This document shows positions 47,822 to 55,872 of a stretch of DNA of 64,000 nucleotides, one piece after another (position 1 is the first letter of the stretch; the number at the start of each line of letters is the position of its first letter). The notes beneath the pieces are model-generated. The model saw nothing but the letters and a program-made list of their open reading frames with translations, had not been told where the DNA came from and did not search any database. The position numbers were made by a program, and so were the translations under genes. The DNA comes from Nitratireductor aquimarinus (GTDB taxonomy: Bacteria > Pseudomonadota > Alphaproteobacteria > Rhizobiales > Rhizobiaceae): positions 1,860,001-1,924,000 of the forward strand of contig NZ_CP177239.1 in NCBI RefSeq assembly GCF_046773475.1. The letters run 5' to 3'.

Positions 47822-48265
47822 ATGGATTTTCTCAAGCTCGTAGCGCTCGACGATGTCGATCTCGGCATACTTTCGGCGCACCTGCAGGACGCGGTCGTCA
47901 AGGTTGGCGATCTTGCATTCGAGCCGTCGAACCGGCGCTTTGCAGCGGCCTTCAACCGCTTTGTCTGGGAAAACGAGACCAAGCGCAGCTTCCTGAGACA
48001 GTCCCCGCATGAGCGCCGCCGCAGCGTTCTTCACTTCGACCGGGTCCAGTCCGTGCGCACGGCAGGGATCGACCGCAACCGGCCGAACGACGTTCTCTCG
48101 CTTCTGGCGATCAACTTCGTCCCCACGCAGGAACCGTCGGGGGTGGTCGAACTGATCTTCTCCGGCGATGCCGCGCTGCGCCTCGATGTCGAGTGTATCG
48201 AGGCGCGGCTCACCGATCTCGGCGCGGCGTGGGAAACGCCAAGCCGACCAAGCCACGACGTCTGA
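47822..48265 (+). CDS. DUF2948 family protein
   Basis: A 147-residue conserved alphaproteobacterial protein of unknown function, recognised by LKLVALDDVDLGILSAHLQD and its place after murA. It contains RRRSVLHFDRVQSVRTAGID and ends LTDLGAAWETPSRPSHDV. In many relatives hisD follows; here the next gene begins one base after its stop. Confidence 0.8.
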   Translation: MDFLKLVALDDVDLGILSAHLQDAVVKVGDLAFEPSNRRFAAAFNRFVWENETKRSFLRQSPHERRRSVLHFDRVQSVRTAGIDRNRPNDVLSLLAINFVPTQEPSGVVELIFSGDAALRLDVECIEARLTDLGAAWETPSRPSHDV

Positions 48266-48266
48266 C

Positions 48267-48752
48267 ATGGCTTGTCCGGACTCCGATACGGCACGTCTGA
48301 TCGATGTCGAACTCGATGAGTCCGTTGGCCGCGGGACGCCCGATGTCGAGCATGAACGGGCGGTCGCGATCTTCGACCTGGTCGAGGAAAACTGCTTCCG
48401 GCCCGTCGGCGACAAGAAGGACGGCCCCTACAAGCTGAAACTCTCGCTTGTCGATTCCCGCCTGGTCTTCGCGATCTCCCGTGAAAATGACGAGGCCGTG
48501 GTGACGCATATTCTGTCGCTCACCCCCTTCCGGCGCATCGTGAAAGACTATTTCATGATCTGCGAAAGCTATTACGATGCCATTCGCAGCGCCACGCCCA
48601 GCCAGATTGAGGCAATAGACATGGGCCGGCGCGGTCTGCACAATGAGGGATCGCAAACCCTGATGGATCGCCTGAAAGACAAGATCGAGGTCGATTTCGA
48701 CACCGCCCGGCGGCTCTTCACCCTGGTTTGCGTGCTGCATTGGCGGGGCTGA
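48267..48752 (+). CDS. UPF0262 family protein
   Basis: A 161-residue protein of the UPF0262 family, with LVFAISRENDEAVVTHILSL, TPFRRIVKDYFMICESYYDA, IDMGRRGLHNEGSQTL and DFDTARRLFTLVCVLHWRG. The function is unknown. The start at 48267 (MACPDSDTARL) gives the normal family length. It lies one base after the DUF2948 stop. Confidence 0.88.
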   Translation: MACPDSDTARLIDVELDESVGRGTPDVEHERAVAIFDLVEENCFRPVGDKKDGPYKLKLSLVDSRLVFAISRENDEAVVTHILSLTPFRRIVKDYFMICESYYDAIRSATPSQIEAIDMGRRGLHNEGSQTLMDRLKDKIEVDFDTARRLFTLVCVLHWRG

Positions 48753-48789
48753 GGCGCATCATGTGCACCTGCCACGGCAGGGTGCAGTC

Positions 48790-49236
48790 ATGAGCCCCGG
48801 CGTCGCGGAGAAACAGCGTGCGCCGCAATCGGTGTTGTTTCTGTGCGGCATGAACGCCATTCGCTCCCCCATGGCCGAGGCGCTGGCGCGGCAAAGCCTG
48901 CCAGCCGGCGTGTTTCTGGCGTCTGCCGGCCTTCGCGCCGGCGAGCGCGACCCCTTTGTCGATGCTGTGCTGGACGAGAAGGGCCTTTCGCTGGGCGCGC
49001 GCCAGCCGCAGTCCATCGAAGAGCTGGCGGACACCAATTTCGATCTGATCATCACCCTGTCGCCCGAGGCGCATCACCGCGCTCTCGACATGACGCGAAC
49101 CATCGCGGCTGACGTGGAATACTGGCCGACGATGGACCCCACCGTGGTCAGCGGCACACGCGACCAGATCGTCGCCGCCTACCGCGATGTGCGCGACCGT
49201 CTGGCCGCATCCATCGCCCAGCGCTTCGAAACGTGA
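48790..49236 (+). CDS. Low-molecular-weight protein-tyrosine-phosphatase-like / ArsC-like phosphatase
   Basis: A 148-residue protein with the P-loop LFLCGMNAIRSPMAEA (Cys19, Arg25) and an acid loop in EYWPTMDPTVVSG, typical of LMW phosphatases and the related arsenate reductases. The start at 48790 (MSPGVAEKQR) is preferred to the GTG at 48763. The gene has its usual Rhizobiales place between UPF0262 and infA. Confidence 0.85.
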   Translation: MSPGVAEKQRAPQSVLFLCGMNAIRSPMAEALARQSLPAGVFLASAGLRAGERDPFVDAVLDEKGLSLGARQPQSIEELADTNFDLIITLSPEAHHRALDMTRTIAADVEYWPTMDPTVVSGTRDQIVAAYRDVRDRLAASIAQRFET

Positions 49237-49363
49237 AACAATTCCGACACAAATTCACGTTTGCCGGGGTTTGGCTTGTTCACAAAGGGTGATGAATGGG
49301 CTAGGTTCCGCGCCAAATTCCGGTCGTCGGCCGGAAATATCCTAAAAGAGCCGAAGGTAACGG

Positions 49364-49582
49364 ATGCCAAAGGAAGAAGTCCTGGAGTTTCCAGGCGTGG
49401 TCACAGAACTGCTGCCCAACGCAATGTTTCGCGTGAAGCTGGAAAATGAACACGAGATCATCGCCCACACCGCTGGACGCATGCGCAAGAACCGCATCCG
49501 CGTTCTGACAGGTGACAAGGTGCTCGTCGAGATGACGCCCTACGACCTGACCAAGGGCCGCATCACCTACCGCTTCAAGTAA
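49364..49582 (+). CDS. infA: Translation initiation factor IF-1
   Basis: A 72-residue OB-fold protein almost canonical over its length: [63 protein letters not shown]. It occupies the ribosomal A site during initiation. GAAGGTAACGG precedes the ATG. Confidence 0.97.
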
Positions 49583-49610
49583 GCCGTCTGACGCGGTCGG
49601 TGACATTGCA

Positions 49611-50243
49611 ATGAGCGCACTGCAGAAACTCGTGCTGGCCTCTGGCTCGCCCCGCCGCGTCGAACTCCTGCAGCAGGCAGGCATCGAGCCGGACCGCCTT
49701 GCGCCTGCCGATATCGACGAAACGCCTCTGAAGAGCGAACATCCCCGCTCGCTTGCCCGCCGTCTGGCGCTTGGCAAGGCGGAGAAGGCGCATGAGCGCC
49801 TGACGCAGGATGGCGAGGCGGAAGGTCATTACCTGCTGGCCGCAGACACGGTCGTGTCGGTTGGCCGCCGGATCCTGCCCAAGGCCGAAATGGTGGACGA
49901 GGCATCCAACTGCCTGCAGCTGCTCTCGGGCCGCGCCCACCGGGTCTACACCGGGCTTTGCCTCATCACGCCTTCGGGAAAGGTGCGCCAGCGCATCGTC
50001 GAGACGCGCGTGCGCTTCAAGCGCCTGTCGCATGAGGAGCTGGAAAGCTATCTCGCTTCGGGCGAGTGGCGCGGTAAGGCCGGCGGCTACGCCATTCAGG
50101 GGCTCGCAGGCACGTTTGTCGTCAAACTGGTCGGCTCCTACACCAATGTGGTCGGCCTGCCCCTCTATGAAACGGTCAACCTTCTGGTCGCCGAGGGCTA
50201 CAAGGTACACTTCAACTGGCTGTCCGGACTGGGAGCGCGCTGA
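49611..50243 (+). CDS. maf: Maf-like nucleotide pyrophosphatase
   Basis: A 210-residue house-cleaning enzyme that removes non-canonical or surplus nucleotides. It has LVLASGSPRRVELLQQAGI at the N-terminus, ADTVVSVGRRILPKAEMVDE with the catalytic Asp, SGRAHRVYTGLCLI, and GKAGGYAIQGLAGTFV. It lies 28 bp after infA. Confidence 0.93.
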   Translation: MSALQKLVLASGSPRRVELLQQAGIEPDRLAPADIDETPLKSEHPRSLARRLALGKAEKAHERLTQDGEAEGHYLLAADTVVSVGRRILPKAEMVDEASNCLQLLSGRAHRVYTGLCLITPSGKVRQRIVETRVRFKRLSHEELESYLASGEWRGKAGGYAIQGLAGTFVVKLVGSYTNVVGLPLYETVNLLVAEGYKVHFNWLSGLGAR

Positions 50244-50244
50244 G

Positions 50245-50442
50245 ATGGATCAGGACCAGAAAGAAAAGGTCACGCCGCTGCGCCCCAAGCGTCCCTGCCC
50301 GGAATGCGGCAAGGAATCGCTGCGCGCGCACTATCCCTTCTGCTCCAAGCGTTGCAAGAACGTCGACCTCAATCGCTGGCTGTCGGGCAGCTATGTCCTT
50401 CCGGGTCGCCCGCTCGATCAGGACGACGACGACACCGCCTGA
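50245..50442 (+). CDS. yacG: DNA gyrase inhibitor YacG (zinc-binding)
   Basis: A 65-residue protein with the four-cysteine zinc site RPCPECGKES and FCSKRCKNVDLNRW and an acidic tail. YacG binds GyrB and inhibits gyrase. It starts one base after the maf stop. Confidence 0.93.
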   Translation: MDQDQKEKVTPLRPKRPCPECGKESLRAHYPFCSKRCKNVDLNRWLSGSYVLPGRPLDQDDDDTA

Positions 50443-50456
50443 AGTCTCCACGCATA

Positions 50457-50485
50457 AAAAAAAGCCCGGTCCAGAGGACCGGGCA
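50457..50485 (-). terminator. Intrinsic terminator for the DUF1127 gene
   Basis: GCCCGGTCC-AGA-GGACCGGGC is preceded on the plus strand by eight A residues, so on the minus strand the stem is followed by T8. It ends transcripts coming from 50859. Confidence 0.9.
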
Positions 50486-50556
50486 AGTGGCAGGCTGCCG
50501 GGGGGAACCGGCATGCGGGAGTCAGGCCTGCTTGGGATCAGAAAAACGCTCGAAAC

Positions 50557-50859
50557 TCACGATTTGTGTCCGGCTGCGCCATGAATGGCCGCCATACGCG
50601 CCCGCTCGTGAGCGACGGTCTGTAGCCGTTGCGTCACCTGGGCGCGCGGCACACTGAGCGCGGCGGTATCAACGTCACAACGCGTCAGCCCGATATCGGC
50701 GAGCTGCCAGTCGGACATTTCCGAGAGCTGACGCGCGGCGCGGCGCGCGCTCAAGAGGCCCGTGAGTTTGGCGCATAGCGATACCGTGAGCGCACGCACC
50801 ACGCCAGCCGGCTGCGGGACAGCGGTTACGGCGAGAGCATCGGTGTGAGCGCGTGGCAT
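50557..50859 (-). CDS. DUF1127 small protein (YjiS-like)
   Basis: A 100-residue protein carrying the DUF1127 motif RRAARQLSEMSDWQLADIGL followed by TRCDVDTAA. Small DUF1127 proteins are Arg-rich, often sRNA-regulated and, in Brucella and relatives, controlled by the LysR protein VtlR/LsrB. That gene is divergent here. AAGGA precedes the ATG. This protein is longer than the usual 45-70 residues. Confidence 0.85.
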   Translation of the reverse strand: MPRAHTDALAVTAVPQPAGVVRALTVSLCAKLTGLLSARRAARQLSEMSDWQLADIGLTRCDVDTAALSVPRAQVTQRLQTVAHERARMAAIHGAAGHKS

Positions 50860-50915
50860 CGAACAAATCCTTCATATCGGCGGTGACACTGGGAAACGGC
50901 TTGCCCTGACAGGGT

Positions 50916-50942
50916 TTGGCCAGGGGGTTGGCCAGGGGGTTG
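50916..50942. repeat. Tandem repeat in the DUF1127 leader
   Basis: TTGGCCAGGGGG occurs twice head to tail (50916-50939) with TTG following. On the mRNA strand of the DUF1127 gene this is C-rich, and its place 57 bp before the start suggests a leader element. Confidence 0.6.
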
Positions 50943-50997
50943 AGAAGGGACGGGCAGGCCATTTCCGAAGACAGCGCGATAGTGTCAAAGGCTTATT

Positions 50998-51023
50998 GAT
51001 TAGTCGAACGAATGTTTCTAATC
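50998..51023. promoter_or_regulatory. Putative LysR-regulator binding site
   Basis: GATTAG-N14-CTAATC is a perfect 6-bp dyad between the divergent DUF1127 and lsrB-like genes, about 32 bp before the regulator start. It is a likely site for autoregulation and for control of the DUF1127 gene. Confidence 0.5.
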
Positions 51024-51054
51024 TTTATCATCAGCTTCAATGATGGATTGATCC

Positions 51055-52017
51055 ATGGCCGCCCCACTCGACCTCGACCAGCTCGCAACCTTCATCGCGA
51101 TTGCCGATACGGGAAGTTTTACGCGGGCCGCCGAAGAGGTGCACCGCACCCAGTCTGCCGTGTCCATGCAGATGCGCCGGCTGGAAGAGCGGATCGGCAA
51201 GACGCTGTTTCAGAAGGACGGCAGAACCAATCGTCTGACGGAGGATGGCGAGCGCCTTCTGGCCTATGCGCGCCGCATGCTGCGGCTGAACCGCGAGACG
51301 CTGGCCGCTTTTGACGATGCCAGCCTGGAAGGCCATATCCGCATCGGCACACCCGATGATTACGCCGACCGCTTCCTGCCGGAGATCATGGCGCGTTTTT
51401 CGCGTTCCAACCCGCGTGTCGAGCTCTCGGTCGCCTGCGAACCGACATCCAATCTGGTCGAGCACATCCGCAAGGGAACGCTCGATCTGGCGCTTGTCAC
51501 GCATGATGATTCCAGAGGCGGATCGGAGCCGGTGCGCCGCGAACCGATCCTGTGGGTCAGCTCGGCCAATCACACGGTCCATGAACGCGAGGTTCTGCCC
51601 ATGGCGTTTGGGCGGCCGAACTGCCTGTGGCGGCGCACGGCCTGCGCAGCCCTCGAAGAGGAGGGCCGCGACTATCGCGTCCTTTTCACCAGCTTCTCGG
51701 CGACCGTCATCGCCACGGCGGTTCTGTCGGGGCTCGCCATCTCGGTTCTGCCCGAATGCGCCCTGCGCCCCGGCATGCGCGTTCTGGGAGAGGCCGATGG
51801 CTTCAAGGCGCTGCCCGACTGCCATATCGGCCTCATGCGCGGCCACACCGGGCAGGCCGAGATCATCGACGCGCTGGCGCGCCACATCTCCGAGAGCCTG
51901 GACAATCTCTCTGTCCCCGCCTTTCTGGAAGAAAACGGCAGCTATGATTTCAACGCTGCGTTCCTGAATTCGCGCAACAAACGCCTGCGCCCCGGCCATT
52001 TGCTGAATGGCTGGTGA
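51055..52017 (+). CDS. lsrB: LsrB/VtlR-type LysR transcriptional regulator
   Basis: A 320-residue LysR protein. It opens with DLDQLATFIAIADTGSFTRA, then TQSAVSMQMRRLEERIGKTL, and has GHIRIGTPDDYADRFLPEIM and VLSGLAISVLPECALRPGMR, all close to what I recall of Sinorhizobium LsrB and Brucella VtlR. These regulators act in symbiosis, virulence and redox control and activate small DUF1127 genes. The divergent DUF1127 gene supports the assignment. Confidence 0.78.
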   Translation: MAAPLDLDQLATFIAIADTGSFTRAAEEVHRTQSAVSMQMRRLEERIGKTLFQKDGRTNRLTEDGERLLAYARRMLRLNRETLAAFDDASLEGHIRIGTPDDYADRFLPEIMARFSRSNPRVELSVACEPTSNLVEHIRKGTLDLALVTHDDSRGGSEPVRREPILWVSSANHTVHEREVLPMAFGRPNCLWRRTACAALEEEGRDYRVLFTSFSATVIATAVLSGLAISVLPECALRPGMRVLGEADGFKALPDCHIGLMRGHTGQAEIIDALARHISESLDNLSVPAFLEENGSYDFNAAFLNSRNKRLRPGHLLNGW

Positions 52018-52087
52018 GGCGGGCGACGGAGCACGGCAGATGGCGCGGGCTTGACCCCGTGGACCCGGAACGTCTCAATCGGAAATT

Positions 52088-53659
52088 ATGGAAAAGATAC
52101 GCCCAGCCGATTCGCAGAGCAATGTTGCGGAATTCTCCGTCAGTGAGATTTCGGGTGCGCTGAAGCGCACCGTGGAAGACAGGTTCGGGCATGTGCGCGT
52201 GCGCGGCGAGGTGTCCGGCTATCGCGGGCCCCATTCATCCGGCCACGCCTATTTCGCACTCAAGGACGACCGCTCCCGGCTTGAAGCCGTGATCTGGCGC
52301 GGCGTCTTCTCCAAGCTCAAATTCCTGCCGCAGGAAGGGCTTGAGATCATCGTCACCGGCAAGCTCACCACATATCCGGGCTCGTCGAAATACCAGATCG
52401 TCATCGAAAGCGTGGAGCCGGCCGGCGCCGGCGCGCTGATGGCGCTTCTGGAAGAACGCAAGAAGAAGCTCGCCGCAGAAGGGCTCTTCGAGGACAGCCG
52501 CAAGAAGCCCATCCCCTTCATGCCGCGTGTCATCGGCGTCGTCACGTCCCCCACGGGCGCGGTGATCCGCGACATCATCCACCGCATCTCCGACCGGTTT
52601 CCGGTTCATGTGCTCGTCTGGCCCGTTCGTGTGCAGGGCGAGACCACGGGCGATGAAGTGTCCAACGCCGTGGCCGGCTTCAACGCCCTGCCCGAAGGCG
52701 GACCACTGCCGCGCCCCGACCTCGTGATCGTTGCGCGCGGCGGCGGCAGTCTGGAAGACCTGTGGGGCTTCAACGACGAATCCGTGGTGCGTGCTGTCGC
52801 GGCCTCGGACATTCCGGTCATCTCCGCCGTCGGCCATGAAACCGACTGGACGCTGATCGATCTCGTGGCGGACCGCCGCGCGCCCACACCGACGGGCGCT
52901 GCCGAGATGGCCGTGCCGGTGAAGGCCGATCTGGAAGCCTCCGTTGCCCGGCTTTCCGCGCGGCTGAAAGGCGCGGTCTCGCGGGAAGGCGACCGCAAGC
53001 GGCAGACGCTGCAGGCGCTGTCACGCGCCCTGCCCTCGCCCGACCAGCTTCTGGCCCTGCCGCGCCGTCGCTTTGATGAGGCCGCTGGCCGGCTCGGCCG
53101 CGCGCTCACCGCCGCGACGCAGCGCAAGCGACTGACCTTCAATGGCGTGCGGCTGTCACCAGCCACGCTGGAGCGCCGTCTGAGCGAGGTGCGACGACGC
53201 ACCGCAGCCTCCGGCGAACGCCTGCCAGGCGTCTTCCTCGCCCTTGTGCGCGCCCAGCGCACGCGCTTCGACCGCGATGCCGCGCGCGTCTCCCCGACGG
53301 CGCTCCGGCAGCGCATCGTGCATTGGCGCGACCGCCTTGCACAGGCCGAACGCCGGGCCGACACACAGGTCGCCATGCAGCTCAAACAGGGTCACGCAAG
53401 CGCCGATCAGGCCATGCGTCTGGCGAAGTCCCTGTCGCACGAAGGCGTTCTGGAGCGCGGGTTTGCGCTGGTTCGCGGGCCTGACGACCTTCCCATCAAG
53501 CGGGCGCGCAACATCCAGCCCGGCCTTGAGCTCCAGATACAGTTTGCCGACGGGACCACCCGCGCGGTTGCCGCCAGCGACGGCCGCAAGGTCGCAGCCA
53601 GCCCGAAGAAACCCAAACCCTCGGACAAAGGTCCGAAGGATCAGGGGAGCCTCTTCTAG
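52088..53659 (+). CDS. xseA: Exodeoxyribonuclease VII large subunit
   Basis: A 523-residue nuclease subunit. An N-terminal OB fold (FGHVRVRGEVSGYRGPHSSG, HAYFALKDDRSRLEAVIWRG), then the catalytic region PRVIGVVTSPTGAVIRDIIH, DLVIVARGGGSLEDLWGFND and SAVGHETDWTLIDLVADRRA, then a long helical C-terminus. With XseB it degrades single-stranded DNA. No xseB is adjacent. Confidence 0.95.
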   Translation: MEKIRPADSQSNVAEFSVSEISGALKRTVEDRFGHVRVRGEVSGYRGPHSSGHAYFALKDDRSRLEAVIWRGVFSKLKFLPQEGLEIIVTGKLTTYPGSSKYQIVIESVEPAGAGALMALLEERKKKLAAEGLFEDSRKKPIPFMPRVIGVVTSPTGAVIRDIIHRISDRFPVHVLVWPVRVQGETTGDEVSNAVAGFNALPEGGPLPRPDLVIVARGGGSLEDLWGFNDESVVRAVAASDIPVISAVGHETDWTLIDLVADRRAPTPTGAAEMAVPVKADLEASVARLSARLKGAVSREGDRKRQTLQALSRALPSPDQLLALPRRRFDEAAGRLGRALTAATQRKRLTFNGVRLSPATLERRLSEVRRRTAASGERLPGVFLALVRAQRTRFDRDAARVSPTALRQRIVHWRDRLAQAERRADTQVAMQLKQGHASADQAMRLAKSLSHEGVLERGFALVRGPDDLPIKRARNIQPGLELQIQFADGTTRAVAASDGRKVAASPKKPKPSDKGPKDQGSLF

Positions 53660-53801
53660 TTCGCCCTGCGTTCATTCGGACGCACGGGGAATGCTCTGGT
53701 GCGCGGTTGAAAAATCGGTGACGGGTGCTTCTGGCACACCACCTCTTTTACCGCATTGAAACCTTGTCTACCTAGCGTCCCGAGAGAGCAAGGATAATGC
53801 A

Positions 53802-54902
53802 ATGAGTACAGCGCTTCTGATTTCCGGCGTCTTGCAGAATTTGGGTATCGCCGCAATTGCCGCGCTGTTTTACGACATCGTTCTGCGTCGCAGCCCCAAT
53901 GACGCAACGCGCCACGCATTGATCGCCGTGGTGTTTGCCGCCGGTGCGGTGGGCTCCATGTCGCTGCCCGTGCAGGTGGCGCCCGGCCTCATCTTCGATC
54001 TGCGCAACTCCTTTGTAATTCTCGCGATGAGCTTCGGCGGCTGGCTCACGCTCGGTCTCACCACCGTTGCAGCCATCGCTTTCCGCCTGTGGATCGGCGG
54101 GGCGGGTGCGATCGCCGGCGCGATCGGCATTCTGGTTTGCGCAGGTGCAGGCCTTGCCTTCGCCATGCTTTTCAAGCGCGAGCGCATCAGCCTTCCGACA
54201 TTCGGCCTTCTCGGCGCGGTCTCCGGCCTGTCGCTGCTCTCCATGTTCGTTCTGCCATACGAGACGGCAATCGCGCTTCTCTCCAATGTCGGCCCGGTCA
54301 TGCTGCTCATGAACGTGCTCGGCACCATGCTCGTCGGCGGCATTGTCGAGCGCCAGCGCCAGCAATATGAGCGCGAGAACACGCTGACGCGCGAAGCATC
54401 CACCGACGCACTGACCCGCCTTGCCAACCGGCGCGTGTTCGACATGCGCGGCCCCAACATCATGGATTCCGCCATGCGACGGGGCGAGGCCTGCACATTG
54501 ATGCTGATCGACATCGATCACTTCAAGCAGATCAACGATGTCCACGGCCATGATGTGGGCGACAAGGTGCTCAAGCATCTGGCTGCACTGGTGCGCGCCA
54601 ATGTGCGCCAGAGCGACCTTGTGGCGCGTTTCGGCGGCGAAGAGATTGCGCTCGTCCTGCCGATGCATGACGCCAATCGCGGTTTCAACCTCGGTGAGCG
54701 CCTGCGCAAGGCCGTCGAAGCCACGCCCTATCTGCACGAGGACGGCGCGGAAATCCGGATCAGCGTGAGCATTGGCGTCTACGCCAACAATGGCGAAGAT
54801 GCTGCCGAGCCCTTTTCAGCCGCATTCAAGCGCGCCGACATGGCGCTCTACCGGGCAAAATCTGCCGGCCGCAACCGCGTCGAAATCGCCATCGCGGCAT
54901 AG
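53802..54902 (+). CDS. Membrane-bound GGDEF diguanylate cyclase
   Basis: A 366-residue protein. Residues 1-185 contain five to six hydrophobic segments like the 5TM-LYT sensor (LRNSFVILAMSFGGWLTLGL). Residues 200-366 are a GGDEF domain with MLIDIDHFKQINDVHGHDVG, the active site RFGGEEIALVLP (GGEEI variant) and the inhibitory RxxD site RQSDLVARF five residues before it. It makes cyclic di-GMP in response to an unknown signal. Confidence 0.92.
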   Translation: MSTALLISGVLQNLGIAAIAALFYDIVLRRSPNDATRHALIAVVFAAGAVGSMSLPVQVAPGLIFDLRNSFVILAMSFGGWLTLGLTTVAAIAFRLWIGGAGAIAGAIGILVCAGAGLAFAMLFKRERISLPTFGLLGAVSGLSLLSMFVLPYETAIALLSNVGPVMLLMNVLGTMLVGGIVERQRQQYERENTLTREASTDALTRLANRRVFDMRGPNIMDSAMRRGEACTLMLIDIDHFKQINDVHGHDVGDKVLKHLAALVRANVRQSDLVARFGGEEIALVLPMHDANRGFNLGERLRKAVEATPYLHEDGAEIRISVSIGVYANNGEDAAEPFSAAFKRADMALYRAKSAGRNRVEIAIAA

Positions 54903-54915
54903 GACCGGAGCCGCT

Positions 54916-55200
54916 TCACTTCTGACGCGGATTGCGCCAGCGTTGCAGGAGTTCGGCCTCAATGCCCTTGAAGCCGAAATAGAAGAGCACGATCAAAAAC
55001 CCTTTCGCGAGAATGGAAAGGAACTGCAGGAGACCGCCATCGGCGATCCCCATCAGGCCGTGCCTGAGCAGAAAATCCAGATTGGCCATAGCCACATTGA
55101 TGAGCTGAAACGAGAGAAATGCCGTCAGGAAGGCGCACAGCGCCATGACCATGAACAGAAACAGCCAGTGATAGCGTGACAGTCGAAACAGATCTCTCAT
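54916..55200 (-). CDS. Small two-span membrane protein
   Basis: A 94-residue protein with hydrophobic segments WLFLFMVMALCAFLTAFLSF (about 12-35) and a second near 60-77 (FLSILAKGFLIVLFYFGFKG). Basic ends (MRDLFRLSRYH, QRWRNPRQK). No family is recognised. Confidence 0.65.
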   Translation of the reverse strand: MRDLFRLSRYHWLFLFMVMALCAFLTAFLSFQLINVAMANLDFLLRHGLMGIADGGLLQFLSILAKGFLIVLFYFGFKGIEAELLQRWRNPRQK

Positions 55201-55376
55201 TCGACTTTCCCGAGCGCCCGTAAACTGCCCGAAGCACCGCGACGCGCGGGCCCGAAACCATGCTCCAAGGATAGGCCGCCGGGCCCGATGCGCAAGCCTG
55301 CCCGGTTAACGGCGCTCATGCAAAAGGGCGGCGAACAGAAGCTCACCGCCCTTTGCCATTTCATTGGTGTGTCCGC

Positions 55377-55580
55377 TCAGGCCGTTTTCACGTCCGAGGG
55401 ATAGCCGGCCGCGTCGAGCGCCTGAATGACGGCGGCATCGGCGCTCTGGCTGTCGATCTGAACCGTCTTCGTTTCCAGGTCGACATTGACCGCTGCATTC
55501 GAATCCACGCTCTTGACCGCTTCGGTCACCGCTTTTGCGCAATGCCCGCACGTCATGTCAGGCACATTCAACGTCACCAT
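55377..55580 (-). CDS. copZ: Copper chaperone (heavy-metal-associated domain)
   Basis: A 67-residue HMA-domain protein with the metal site NVPDMTCGHCAKAV. It carries Cu(I) in the cytoplasm to an exporter. The start at 55580 (MVTLNVPDM) follows AAGGAGCAGCAA. It is transcribed from a CueR-type promoter divergent from another at 55669. No P-type ATPase gene is in the window. Confidence 0.9.
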   Translation of the reverse strand: MVTLNVPDMTCGHCAKAVTEAVKSVDSNAAVNVDLETKTVQIDSQSADAAVIQALDAAGYPSDVKTA

Positions 55581-55618
55581 TTGCTGCTCCTTCAGGTGAA
55601 GATCGTCTCGATTCGATG

Positions 55619-55649
55619 AAGCTAATCCTTCCAGCAACCGGAAGGTCAA
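55619..55649 (-). promoter_or_regulatory. CueR-type promoter for copZ
   Basis: On the minus strand TTGACC, a 19-bp spacer and TAGCTT. The spacer carries the dyad ACCTTCC-N7-GGAAGGA, the CueR box. The long 19-bp spacer is the hallmark of MerR-family activation. Confidence 0.8.
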
Positions 55650-55668
55650 TCGCCTTTCGCCCTCACGC

Positions 55669-55699
55669 TTGACCTTCCAGCAGATGGAACCTCTACCCT
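55669..55699 (+). promoter_or_regulatory. CueR-type promoter for the 38-residue protein
   Basis: TTGACC (55669-55674), a 19-bp spacer and TACCCT (55694-55699); the spacer carries ACCTTCC-N7-GGAACCT. It is divergent from the copZ promoter with about 20 bp between the two -35 boxes. Confidence 0.8.
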
Positions 55700-55726
55700 G
55701 CAAAGGCCGATACAGGAGAAGACATC

Positions 55727-55843
55727 ATGATGAACGACTTCATGGGCACGGGAATGATGGGGTTCGGCGGTCTCTGGATGCTGCTGATTGGTGTTCTGGT
55801 CATTCTGGCGATCGCCGCGCTGGTCAAGTATCTGATGAAATAG
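55727..55843 (+). CDS. Small Met-rich membrane protein of the copper cluster, 38 residues
   Basis: MMNDFMGTGMMGFGGLWMLL is followed by IGVLVILAIAALVKYLMK, giving one membrane segment with a methionine-rich N-terminus that may bind Cu(I). CAGGAGAAG precedes the ATG. Control by its own CueR-type promoter ties it to copper response. It is too short for most annotation pipelines. Confidence 0.75.
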   Translation: MMNDFMGTGMMGFGGLWMLLIGVLVILAIAALVKYLMK

Positions 55844-55872
55844 CCAGCGCGGCGTCACCTGAAGCACCGCGC

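Noticed and set aside
53772..54737. Minus-strand frame opposite the diguanylate cyclase
   Set aside because: No ribosome-binding site or family pattern; codon use fits an antisense shadow of the plus-strand gene.
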